Origin: Kitasatospora papulosa
GTDB lineage: Bacteria; Actinomycetota; Actinomycetes; Streptomycetales; Streptomycetaceae
DNA: 64,000 bases
Reading direction: 5' to 3'
Assembly: GCF_000717245.1 (NCBI RefSeq)
Contig: NZ_JNYQ01000004.1
Location: 496,001-560,000 of the forward strand
In this document: piece after piece, positions 8,652 to 16,647 of the stretch
Layout of the letters: every line of letters starts with the position of its first letter
Numbering within the stretch: position 1 is the stretch's first letter
Translations under genes and position numbers: made by a program
The notes under the pieces: generated by a model
What the model was told of the DNA's origin: nothing
Database searches by the model: none
The model's input: the letters and a program-made list of their open reading frames with translations, nothing else

Positions 8652-9365
8652 ATGACCAAGCAGACCGTTCTCGGCCGCGTCACCCAGTTGGCGCGGGCCA
8701 ACATCAACGCCCTGATCGACCAGGCGGAGGATCCGCAGAAGATGCTGGACCAGCTGATCCGCGACTACACGAACAACATCGCGGAGGCCGAGCAGGCGGT
8801 GGCCGCCACCATCGGCAACCTCCGGCTGATGGAGGAGGACCACCGGGAGGACGTCGACGCGGCCAGGGAGTGGGGCCGGAAGGCGCTCGCCGCCAGCCGG
8901 AAGGCCGACGAGCTGAGGGCCGCGGGTTCGGGTGTGGACGCCGACACGTTCGACAACCTCGCCAAGGTGGCGCTGGGACGGCAGCTCCGGTCCGAGCAGG
9001 AGGCGAAGACGGCCGAGCCGACGATCGCCTCGCAGACGGTGGTGGTGGACAAGCTGAAGTCGGGCCTCGGCACGATGAAGGACAAGCTGGCGCAGCTGAA
9101 GTCCGAGCGCGACGGGCTGGTCGCCCGCGCCGCCTCCGCCCGGGCGCAGAACCGCATGACGGACGCCGTCAAAAGCATCGACGTCATGGACCCGACGAGC
9201 GAGCTCGGCCGCTTCGAGGACAAGGTGCGGCGCGAGGAGGCGCGGGCGGTGGGCGCCCAGGAGCTCGCCGCCTCGTCCCTGGACGCCCAGTTCGAACAGC
9301 TGGACAGCCTCGGGGACAGCGCGGAGGTCGAGGCCAGGCTCGCCGCCCTGAAGTCCGCCTCGTGA
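8652..9365 (+). CDS. PspA/IM30 family membrane-stress protein
   Basis: A 237-aa, almost entirely alpha-helical coiled-coil protein of the PspA/Vipp1 family. These proteins are peripheral on the inner face of the membrane, assemble into ESCRT-III-like oligomers and protect it under stress. The amphipathic N-terminus (VLGRVTQLARANINALIDQA) and the following EDPQKMLDQLIRDY are characteristic of the family. A good ribosome-binding site (AAGGAGAGG at 8640-8648) fixes the ATG. It is probably cotranscribed with the upstream TPM gene. Confidence 0.92.
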   Translation: MTKQTVLGRVTQLARANINALIDQAEDPQKMLDQLIRDYTNNIAEAEQAVAATIGNLRLMEEDHREDVDAAREWGRKALAASRKADELRAAGSGVDADTFDNLAKVALGRQLRSEQEAKTAEPTIASQTVVVDKLKSGLGTMKDKLAQLKSERDGLVARAASARAQNRMTDAVKSIDVMDPTSELGRFEDKVRREEARAVGAQELAASSLDAQFEQLDSLGDSAEVEARLAALKSAS

Positions 9366-9410
9366 CCGGCGGTCTCCAGGGGACCGGCCGGCGCCCCGTC
9401 GCGGGGCCCG

Positions 9411-12026
9411 TCAGTACATGCTCAGCAGCTGCTCCACGGAGAGTTCCGCGGCGGGCTCCCCGTCGGGCAGCGCCAGCTCGAACCACACGGTCTTGCCGCG
9501 CGGGGTGCGCCGCGAGCCCCAGGCCGCGCTCAGCAGCCCGACCAGTTGCAGCCCGCGCCCGCCCTCGTCGGTGTCGCGTGCGCGCCGCCGCCTCGGCTGG
9601 ACGAGCCCCGCGTCCCACACCTCGCAGACCAGGGTGCGGTCGCGGAGCAGCCGGAGCCTGATCTCGCCCTCGCCGTAGCGCAGGGCGTTGGTGACCAGTT
9701 CGCTGACGAGCAGCTCCGTGGTGTCCACGAGCTCGTCCAGGCCCCAGGCGGTGAGCTGCACACGCGCCAGCTCACGGGCACGGGACACGGAGCGGAGCTC
9801 GCGCGGGAGCCGCCAGTCGCCGACCGCGTTCGGGGCGAGCCCCTGGATACGGGCCATCAGCAGGGCGATGTCGTCCTCGCCGTGCCGGGTGTCGAGGGTC
9901 GTCAGCACGTGGTCGCAGACGTCTTCGAGCGGTTGCGACGGTTCGGCGAGGGCCTGCCGGAAGGCGTCGAGGCCCTCGTCGAGCGGATGGTCCCGGGACT
10001 CGACGAGCCCGTCCGTGTAGAGGGCGAGGAGGGAACCCTCCTTGAGCTCCACCTCGACCTCCTCGAAGGGCTCGCCGCCGACGCCGAGCGGCATGCCCGG
10101 GGGTACGTCGACCAGCGTCGCGGGCTCGCCCGGCTCGGCCACCACCGGCGGCAGATGGCCGGCGTTGGCGAAGGTGCACCGCCGGGTGACCGGGTCGTAC
10201 ACCGCGTACACACAGGTCGCCAGGTAGACCTCGGAGAGGTCGGCCTCGCGTGACTTGTGGGCGGCCCGCGAGGGCCACTGGGCGCCGCCGCCCGCGCCGA
10301 AGCCGTCGCTCCGCTCGCCACCGCCCGGGGTGCCGAGGCCGCGGGCGACCTCGTCCAGGGCGGAGAGCACCTCGGCCGGCTCCAGGTCCAGCAGGGCCAG
10401 CGTCCGTACGGCGGTGCGGAGTTCCCCCATGGCGACGGCGGCCCGCAGTCCGCGGCCCATCACGTCACCGACGACGAGGGCCGTGCGGTGGCCGGGGAGT
10501 TCGATGACGTCGAACCAGTCGCCGCCGACCTCGGTGGCCGTGTTTCCGGGAAGGTAGCGGCAGGCGATGTCCAGGCCCGCCGCCTCGGGGTCGCCCGGCG
10601 GGAGCAGGCTGCGCTGGAGTATGAGCGCGCGTTCGTGTTCCCGGCGGTAGAGGCGGGCGTTGTCGATACAGACCGCCGCCCGGGCGGCGAGCTCGGTCGC
10701 CAGGGCCCGGTCCCGCTCACCGAAGGGCTCGCTGCCCTTGGTACGGGAGAACTGGACGAGGCCGACGACGATGTCGTGCGCGACCATCGGCACGGCCAGG
10801 GTGGAGTGGACGAAGCCGCGTTCGTCACCGGGTACGTCCTCGACGCGACCGGTGCGCAAGGCGACGGCGCAGGGTGAGTGGAACGGGTAGCGGTGGACCG
10901 AGCCGAGCTCGGGCGGCCCCGTGCCCCCGTCCGCCTCCGCGGTCCCGCCCGTCCGGGCGCCGGGGATGACTCCCGGGAGCGCGTCGGACACGGCGCTGGC
11001 GTGGGCCACCCGCCGCAGCTCCGCCGATCCGGTGCCGGATTCGTGGTGGCGCCCGCCCCAGCTGCCGGGCGAGGCCTCCTCGCCGGTGAGCAGTCCCTGG
11101 TACAGGTCGACCGAGGCGAGGTCGCAGAAGCCGGGCACGGCGACGTCGAGCAGCTCCCGGGCGGTGGTCTCCAGGTCGAGGCTGTTGCCGATGCGTGCGC
11201 TGGCCTCGTTGAGCAGGGCGAGGTTGCGGCGGGCGCTGGCGGCCTCGCGGGCCGCGATGTGCCGTTGCGTGACGTCGGTGGCGAGTCCGGCGATGCCGAC
11301 GGGTCGGCCGGAACCGCTGTGCACCCGGTACAGGTTCATGGACCAGTGGCGCCTGCCCATGGAGCCGGGCGGGGTGCCGACGAGCTGGAGGTCGGTGACG
11401 GCGTCACCGGTCTCCAGGACGCGCCTGAGCGTGGCGGTGAGCCGCTCGGCCTCCGGGCGGGTCAGATAGTCCTCCACCGTGCGGCCCCGGTGGTCGTCGG
11501 CCTCGCCGCCGAAGACGGTGGCGAACCGCTTGTTGGCGCGTACGACGGTGAAGTCGGTACCGAAAAGGACGAAACCGAAAGGAGATTGGCCGAAAATCGC
11601 CTGCGAGGCGGCGAGGTCCGTCTCGATACGCCGGAGAGCTCGGACGTCGACGACGATGCAGAGCGCCGCGCGCTCCCTTGTGTCCGTCTCGCTCGGCATG
11701 ACGTAGATCTCGGCGAGCCCGCGGACGGAGTTCTCGCCGGGGATCCGGAACGGGACGAGTCCCGTCCACTCCTTGCCGTCCAGGATCTCGCCGACACGTC
11801 TGTGGGCGTCCGGGCGCAACTCGGCGGGCATGAAGGCCTCCACCGGGTCCTTGCCCACCACCTCGTCGGAGGCCATGCCGAACAGACCCGCGGCCCTTCG
11901 GCTCCACTGCTCGATCAGGCCGTCGGGCCCGATCGAGAACGACGCGACCCTGATGTAGTCATAGATCGAGCCGGGCGGGCTGCTCTGCCACATGACGTCG
12001 CCCGCCGTCCCAGGTATCTCGCTCAC
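9411..12026 (-). CDS. PAS-PAS-GAF-SpoIIE phosphatase-HATPase regulatory protein
   Basis: An 871-aa multi-domain signalling protein. In order it shows two PAS-type segments (about 25-140 and 145-265), a GAF region (about 290-470), a SpoIIE-type PP2C phosphatase (about 490-700, with GGDWFDVIEL and VVGDVMGRGL) and a C-terminal RsbW-like ATPase domain (about 740-860, with SELVTNALRYG and DEGGRGLQLV). Such proteins dephosphorylate anti-anti-sigma factors while their own kinase module may phosphorylate them. No transmembrane helix is visible, so it should be cytosolic. The GTG at 12026 has GGAGGGG upstream. The gene upstream on the same strand encodes a stand-alone RsbW-like ATPase. Confidence 0.88.
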   Translation of the reverse strand: MSEIPGTAGDVMWQSSPPGSIYDYIRVASFSIGPDGLIEQWSRRAAGLFGMASDEVVGKDPVEAFMPAELRPDAHRRVGEILDGKEWTGLVPFRIPGENSVRGLAEIYVMPSETDTRERAALCIVVDVRALRRIETDLAASQAIFGQSPFGFVLFGTDFTVVRANKRFATVFGGEADDHRGRTVEDYLTRPEAERLTATLRRVLETGDAVTDLQLVGTPPGSMGRRHWSMNLYRVHSGSGRPVGIAGLATDVTQRHIAAREAASARRNLALLNEASARIGNSLDLETTARELLDVAVPGFCDLASVDLYQGLLTGEEASPGSWGGRHHESGTGSAELRRVAHASAVSDALPGVIPGARTGGTAEADGGTGPPELGSVHRYPFHSPCAVALRTGRVEDVPGDERGFVHSTLAVPMVAHDIVVGLVQFSRTKGSEPFGERDRALATELAARAAVCIDNARLYRREHERALILQRSLLPPGDPEAAGLDIACRYLPGNTATEVGGDWFDVIELPGHRTALVVGDVMGRGLRAAVAMGELRTAVRTLALLDLEPAEVLSALDEVARGLGTPGGGERSDGFGAGGGAQWPSRAAHKSREADLSEVYLATCVYAVYDPVTRRCTFANAGHLPPVVAEPGEPATLVDVPPGMPLGVGGEPFEEVEVELKEGSLLALYTDGLVESRDHPLDEGLDAFRQALAEPSQPLEDVCDHVLTTLDTRHGEDDIALLMARIQGLAPNAVGDWRLPRELRSVSRARELARVQLTAWGLDELVDTTELLVSELVTNALRYGEGEIRLRLLRDRTLVCEVWDAGLVQPRRRRARDTDEGGRGLQLVGLLSAAWGSRRTPRGKTVWFELALPDGEPAAELSVEQLLSMY

Positions 12027-12187
12027 GCGACCGTCCCCTCCAGCTCACACACCGGACCGGTCCTGCCCGCAGTATTCAGCACTACGGGCCTCACCGGCAC
12101 GGCGTTCACGATCACAGCACGGTCTCAGTCCCTTTCAGCCAGGTTCTGCCCGACCTCCGGTGATCGCTGTGTGTCCCTCCACCACTC

Positions 12188-12616
12188 CTAACCAGGCAGG
12201 GCGAGCTCGAACCACACGGTCTTGCCGCCGTTTCCGCGCCGGGTCCCCCAGCGGCGTGCGGAACACGCCACGAGCTGCATTCCACGACCGCCCTCGTCCT
12301 CGGGCCCGGCAGTACGTTCGGTGGGCGGATCCGGAACGGGATCGGAGACTTCCACCAGCAGCCCGTGGTCGTCGGCGCCGCTCCCGGGCCCGCCGCCGTG
12401 GGGGCGGAGCCACGCGATCCGGACGCCGATGGGGCCGGAGGCGTAGCGCAGGGAATTGGTCACCAGCTCGCTGACGAGCAGCACCGCGACGTCGCCCACC
12501 GCCGCTTCGTAGCCCCAGAGGTGCAATGCGTCACGGACCGCGTGCCTGGCGCTGCGCACGGAGCCCGGCACCGCCGGAAAGCTCCACTCGGCGCAATCGC
12601 CTTCGGTATCGGTCAC
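12188..12616 (-). CDS. RsbW-like ATP-binding protein (anti-sigma-factor type)
   Basis: A 142-aa HATPase_c protein of the small serine-kinase class that is very abundant in Streptomyces. The N box is SELVTNSLRYA, followed by a DEGGRGMQLVACSARRWG segment and the ending GKTVWFELALPG. The chosen GTG (12616) gives the usual family length and has GGGAAG upstream. An ATG at 12736 would add 40 residues that do not look conserved. The gene probably acts with phosphatase partners such as the next gene downstream, but its sigma factor or antagonist cannot be deduced. Confidence 0.8.
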   Translation of the reverse strand: MTDTEGDCAEWSFPAVPGSVRSARHAVRDALHLWGYEAAVGDVAVLLVSELVTNSLRYASGPIGVRIAWLRPHGGGPGSGADDHGLLVEVSDPVPDPPTERTAGPEDEGGRGMQLVACSARRWGTRRGNGGKTVWFELALPG

Positions 12617-12863
12617 GCCGATCACTTCCCGGGGCCGGCAGCGGGGGTGCACCCTGTCCAGAGGGCCTAATCGGCACATACCCGATATAGGTCGTAACTT
12701 ATCGCATACATGGAGGTATGCGGCGTACGGGTGCACGTCGCTCTTCGTTCCCGTACCCGGAGACCGGTGCCCCGCTCCGTCGCCGCGCCGACCTGCGATC
12801 CTCTCCGCTCACCGAACCGCGTCCCCCGGGTACGCGTGCGGCCCCCGCCCGGGCGTCGTTCCC

Positions 12864-13268
12864 TCAGGCCCGCGAGGCCTCCCTCAGCCGGCGTACGGCT
12901 TCGGCCACGGCGGGCCGGTCCTGGTCCAGCCAGTCGACGGTGTCCGTCTCGTCGGGAGTGAGCCAGCGCAGTTCGTCGTGGTCCTCCAGCGGGCTGGGCA
13001 CACCGGACACCAGCCGGACCGTCCACACCCGCAGCACGAGGCCGGGCTTGAGGGGCCACTCTCCCGGGATGCGCTCCCGGGGCTCCGCCTCCACGCCCAG
13101 TTCCTCGCGGAGCTCGCGCACGAGCGCCTGCTCGCCGCTCTCCCCGGGCTCCTGCTTGCCGCCGGGCAGCTCCCAGCGTCCTGCCAGCTCCGGCGGGGCA
13201 CTGCGGCGGGCGGCGAGGAGCCGTCCGCCGTCACAGACGGCCCCGGCCACCACCACGGAATCACTCAT
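12864..13268 (-). CDS. Nudix hydrolase (MutT-like)
   Basis: A 134-aa Nudix-fold protein. The Nudix box is complete: GGKQEPGESGEQALVRELREELGV fits GX5EX7REUXEEXGU, the metal and pyrophosphate binding motif (about residues 36-59). Size and spacing fit MutT/(d)CTP pyrophosphohydrolase-like sanitising enzymes, though the substrate is not predictable. It stands alone, with about 250 nt to the gene on its left-hand flank and a small SPOR-like gene on its right. Confidence 0.88.
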   Translation of the reverse strand: MSDSVVVAGAVCDGGRLLAARRSAPPELAGRWELPGGKQEPGESGEQALVRELREELGVEAEPRERIPGEWPLKPGLVLRVWTVRLVSGVPSPLEDHDELRWLTPDETDTVDWLDQDRPAVAEAVRRLREASRA

Positions 13269-13310
13269 GGGCCGGAGCGTAGCCGGTGCCGCTCGCCCTT
13301 CTGGGGCCCG

Positions 13311-13493
13311 TCAAGGGCGCGCGCTGCGACTCGTCCGCTCCACCCAGTAGAGCTGCTCGTGTCCGTGGCGGTCCAGGCCGTCCGCGATCTTCTGCGCCTC
13401 GTCCTGCGTCGCGTAGCGCCCGACGCGATACCTGTTGCCGTTGTCGTCCTGCCTGATCACCAGCCAGGGGAGCACCGCACCGCTGTCCGTCAT
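13311..13493 (-). CDS. Small SPOR-like domain protein
   Basis: A 60-aa protein starting at ATG 13493 with GGGAGG about 7 nt upstream. The sequence WLVIRQDDNGNRYRVGRYATQDEAQKIADGL resembles half of a SPOR (peptidoglycan-binding) repeat, followed by YWVERT. There is no signal peptide, so a wall-binding role is doubtful; small cytosolic homologues are common in Streptomyces with no known function. It lies in a different frame from, and downstream of, the NCS1 permease. Confidence 0.75.
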   Translation of the reverse strand: MTDSGAVLPWLVIRQDDNGNRYRVGRYATQDEAQKIADGLDRHGHEQLYWVERTSRSARP

Positions 13494-13650
13494 GGCGTTC
13501 CTCCCCAGCATCCCGCCCCTCTCCCCAGTGGTGTGCTCGCTTCTAAGGATCCCCAGGAAACCGCAGTACGCATATGCCCGAGCGTACGCCTGACCTTCAC
13601 TCAGCGGATGCGTGTTTACACAAAGAGACACGCAACCGGCCAAACCAAAG

Positions 13651-13677
13651 GGGGCGCACTCTCCCGAATGCGCCCCT
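13651..13677 (-). terminator. Terminator hairpin after the NCS1 permease
   Basis: GGGGCGCA (13651-13658) pairs with TGCGCCCC (13670-13677). In the minus direction it sits directly after the permease stop and before the small SPOR-like gene. Confidence 0.6.
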
Positions 13678-13693
13678 TCGCCGCCCGGTGGGG

Positions 13694-15415
13694 TCAGCCG
13701 GCCGGTTCCCGCACCACGGGCATCGGCAGCGGCACGGGCCCGGCCGCGGGTTCCTTGCGGCAGACGTCTCCGCACTCCGCGTCCAGCGAGCAGCACAGGG
13801 AGCAGACCGGCCCCGCCTGGACCGGGCAGTCCGCGATGTCCGGCAGTTCGTAGGCGGTCTCGCACACCGCGCAGGTGTGCGTGGCGGTGATGTCGGCGAT
13901 CTCGACGCCCGGACCGTTCACCGGGTTCGGCCGGGCCAGGTAGTACTTCCCCTTGGTCAGCCAGGCGATCAACGGGCAGAGGACCAGGGAGAGTCCGGCC
14001 GCGATGAAGGTGGAGAAGGCCTCGGCGTACCTGCCGAACAGCCCGAAGAAGGCGAGGACGGAGACGGTCGACGCGATCACCATGGCACCGAAACCCGCCG
14101 GGTTGACGGCGTGGAGGTAGGCGCGCTTGAACTCGATGTAACGCGGACTCAGCCCGATGCGCTTGTTGATGACCAGGTCGGCGGCGACGGCCGCGATCCA
14201 GGCGATGCCCACGTTGGAGTAGAAGCCCAGCAGCTTGTTCAGGGCCGCGAACATGTTCATCTCCATCAGCGTCAGCGCGATGGCGAGGTTGAGGAAGATG
14301 TACCAGACCCGGCCCGGGTGCTTGTGGGTGATCCGGGAGAAGAAGTTCGACCAGGACAGCGAGCCGCTGTAGGCATTGGTCACATTGATCTTGACCTGGG
14401 AGACGATGACGAACAGGGCCGCCGCCGGGAGCGCGAAAGTGCCGAGCCAGGGCTTCAACGCCTCGATCTGGGGCGCGATCGGCTCCAGCGCGTGCGTCTT
14501 GCCGACCGCCTCCAGCGCGACGAAGGCCAGGAACGCGCCCCCGATCTGCTTGGCGGCCCCGATGACGACCCAGCCGGGCCCCGCAGCGAGAACGGCGAGA
14601 TTCCACCGCCGCTTGTTGGCCTCGGTCCGGGCGGGCATGAACCGCAGGTAGTCGGCCTGCTCGCCGATCTGGGCGATGAGCGAGAGCGCGACGCCCGTCC
14701 CCAACCCGAAGGCGATCCAGGAGAAGCCCGGCGCGGCCCCCTCGGTACCGGTGAAGGAGCCGAACGCGCCCCAGGAGCCGGGGGATTCGACGGCGAGCAC
14801 CACGAAGGGGAGCACCATGCCGACGATCCAGACCGGCTGGGTCCAGGCCTGCACCTTGGCCAGCGCGCCCATGCCCCGGAACACGATCGGGATGACGATC
14901 AGCGTCGTGACCAGGTAGCCGGCCTCGACGGGGAGCCCGACGGCCTGGTGCATGGCCTGCGCCATGATCGAGCCTTCGAGCGCGAAGAAGATGAAGGTGA
15001 AGGACGCGTAGATCAACGAGGTCAGCGTCGAACCGAAGTAACCGAATCCCGCACCCCGGGTGACCAGGTCCATGTCCAGGCCGTACTTCGCGCACGCGCG
15101 GGCGATCGGGATGCCGGTGAGGAAGATGATCGTCGCGGCGGCGAGGATCGAGGCGATCCCGCTGGTGAATCCGTAGGTGAAGACGATCGACGCGCCGATC
15201 GCGAAGTCGGCCAGGTACGCGATGCCCCCGAGCGCCGTCCCCGCGACCGTGGAGGGCGACCAGCGCCGGAAGGAGTGCGGCGCGTACCGCAGGGAGTAGT
15301 CCTCGCGGCTCTCGTCGGCCGCGAGCCTGGCGTAGCTGCGCCGGGGCGTCCCGGGGCCTTCCTGCGGCTCCTGTCGCGGCGCTTCGCCCGTCGCCGGTGT
15401 GGCGATGTCCGTCAT
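13694..15415 (-). CDS. NCS1 family nucleobase/vitamin permease with Cys-rich C-terminus
   Basis: A 573-aa transporter of the nucleobase:cation symporter-1 family (cytosine, purine, hydantoin or thiamine-precursor class). About 12 membrane segments run from TALGGIAYLADFAIGASIVF to about residue 490. Typical NCS1 features are the N-terminal SLRYAPHSFRRW and the SQVKINVTNAYSGSLSWSNFF region. Unusually, the last 65 residues form a cysteine-rich cytoplasmic tail with CAVC, a single Cys, CSLCC and C-x3-C, suggestive of a small metal-binding module. A divergent-looking 200-nt region separates it from the GntR regulator, which may control it. The substrate is unknown. Confidence 0.85.
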   Translation of the reverse strand: MTDIATPATGEAPRQEPQEGPGTPRRSYARLAADESREDYSLRYAPHSFRRWSPSTVAGTALGGIAYLADFAIGASIVFTYGFTSGIASILAAATIIFLTGIPIARACAKYGLDMDLVTRGAGFGYFGSTLTSLIYASFTFIFFALEGSIMAQAMHQAVGLPVEAGYLVTTLIVIPIVFRGMGALAKVQAWTQPVWIVGMVLPFVVLAVESPGSWGAFGSFTGTEGAAPGFSWIAFGLGTGVALSLIAQIGEQADYLRFMPARTEANKRRWNLAVLAAGPGWVVIGAAKQIGGAFLAFVALEAVGKTHALEPIAPQIEALKPWLGTFALPAAALFVIVSQVKINVTNAYSGSLSWSNFFSRITHKHPGRVWYIFLNLAIALTLMEMNMFAALNKLLGFYSNVGIAWIAAVAADLVINKRIGLSPRYIEFKRAYLHAVNPAGFGAMVIASTVSVLAFFGLFGRYAEAFSTFIAAGLSLVLCPLIAWLTKGKYYLARPNPVNGPGVEIADITATHTCAVCETAYELPDIADCPVQAGPVCSLCCSLDAECGDVCRKEPAAGPVPLPMPVVREPAG

Positions 15416-15616
15416 CGGTGGCTTCCCGTCCGTCGGTCCGGTGTGCGGTGACGAACGGGAAGCTAAGACTTGGACATGACAAGTTGTGCGGTGGACGGTT
15501 GCCCGCCCGTTACGCGCGGAGCGCGACGGTTAACTCCGCGTCACAGGAGGCGGACACGCCGTCGCGCCACGCGGCCGCCGCGATCGCCCCACCTGTCACC
15601 ACGGCTGCGGACGGGC

Positions 15617-16369
15617 TCACTTGACCGGCAGATGGTAGGCAATCCGGTAGCGATCGGCCGGTACCACGACATCCGCCGTCTCCACCGCCAGCCCCGAGGC
15701 GTAGTACGTCCGCCCGATCACCATGACCACGTGCCCCGGCACGCCGCCCAGCGCCAGGAGCTCCTCCGCCAGCCCGGGACGCGCGCCGACCTCCTCCGCC
15801 ACGTTGTCCACGACGACGTCGATCGCCGCCATGCGGTCGACCACGCCGCAGCCGCCCAGCGGGCCCTCCTCCGGCAGCATGACCGGAGTGCGCCCCGTGA
15901 CGGAAAGGGGCTCCCAGGACGTGGACAGCATGATCGGCTCGCCCGCCTCCCGGAAGACGTACCGCGTGCGCATCACCCGGTCACCGGGCTCGATCCCGAG
16001 CCGCTCGGCGGTCTCGGCGCTCGCCCCCTCCTGCTCACTGCGGGACTCCCAGGTCCCCCGCACCCCCTCCGCCGTCTGCTCCTGACGGAACGGGCTCGCG
16101 CCGGAGCCCGGACGGTAGCCGGAGCGGGCGATCCGGCGCGGGACCGGGCGCGCGCGCACATACGTGCCCGAGCCCGACCGACCCTCGACGAGCCCTTCGG
16201 CCATCAGCACCTTGCGCGCCTCCAGCGCCACGGTGTCCGAGACGCCGTACTCCTCGCGAATGCGGGCCTGCGACGGCAGGCGGGCATGGGGCGGCAGCGC
16301 GCCGTTGACGATCTTCTCCCTGAGATCGCTCGCCACGCGCAGATAGGCGGGCTGCTCACCGAAAGGCAC
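15617..16369 (-). CDS. GntR/HutC family transcriptional regulator
   Basis: A 250-aa regulator. The N-terminal winged helix-turn-helix (EQPAYLRVASDLREKI, then LPSQARIREEYGVSDTVALEA) is GntR class. The C-terminal part has UTRA features of the HutC subfamily (RTRYVFREAGEPIMLSTSW, then a GHVVMVIGRTYY strand). The GTG at 16369 gives a normal family start and has GGGAG upstream; extending further adds non-conserved Cys/Arg-rich sequence. It is transcribed away from the chitinase and towards the NCS1 permease, so either could be its target, but the chitinase operator looks like a DasR site instead. Confidence 0.85.
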   Translation of the reverse strand: MPFGEQPAYLRVASDLREKIVNGALPPHARLPSQARIREEYGVSDTVALEARKVLMAEGLVEGRSGSGTYVRARPVPRRIARSGYRPGSGASPFRQEQTAEGVRGTWESRSEQEGASAETAERLGIEPGDRVMRTRYVFREAGEPIMLSTSWEPLSVTGRTPVMLPEEGPLGGCGVVDRMAAIDVVVDNVAEEVGARPGLAEELLALGGVPGHVVMVIGRTYYASGLAVETADVVVPADRYRIAYHLPVK

Positions 16370-16528
16370 GGGCCACTCCCAACAGGTTGACAGACAGCAA
16401 CAGCGTCGCAACCGTGGGTTGAGAACCGCAAGCACGGGCCAGAGTTTCACTCGAAGTGATGATTCCCTGCCCACCAGGGCATACCTGGCCATAGATGCGC
16501 CGGTCACGCCCCTGACTCTTGACCCTTT

Positions 16529-16542
16529 TTGGTCCAGACCAA
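16529..16542 (+). promoter_or_regulatory. DasR-type operator (dre) upstream of the chitinase
   Basis: TTGGTCCAGACCAA is a 14-bp palindrome. It matches the core of the dre consensus (TGGTCTAGACCA) bound by DasR, the N-acetylglucosamine-responsive GntR repressor of Streptomyces chitinolytic genes. It lies about 105 nt before the chitinase ATG, where a promoter would be expected. DasR itself is not in the window. Confidence 0.75.
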
Positions 16543-16647
16543 TACCTTCCTGTGCACAGCACGGCTCCAGCCGCCCTTCCAGCACCCGGAACACCGCCCG
16601 GACCCGCGTCCGGAATCACCGCCGGACCACGCACAGGAACGAGCCCC

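Noticed and set aside
6213..8843. 876-codon minus-strand frame opposite the TPM protein
   Set aside because: No domain, low complexity, and the plus-strand gene has a signal, a TPM domain and a ribosome-binding site.
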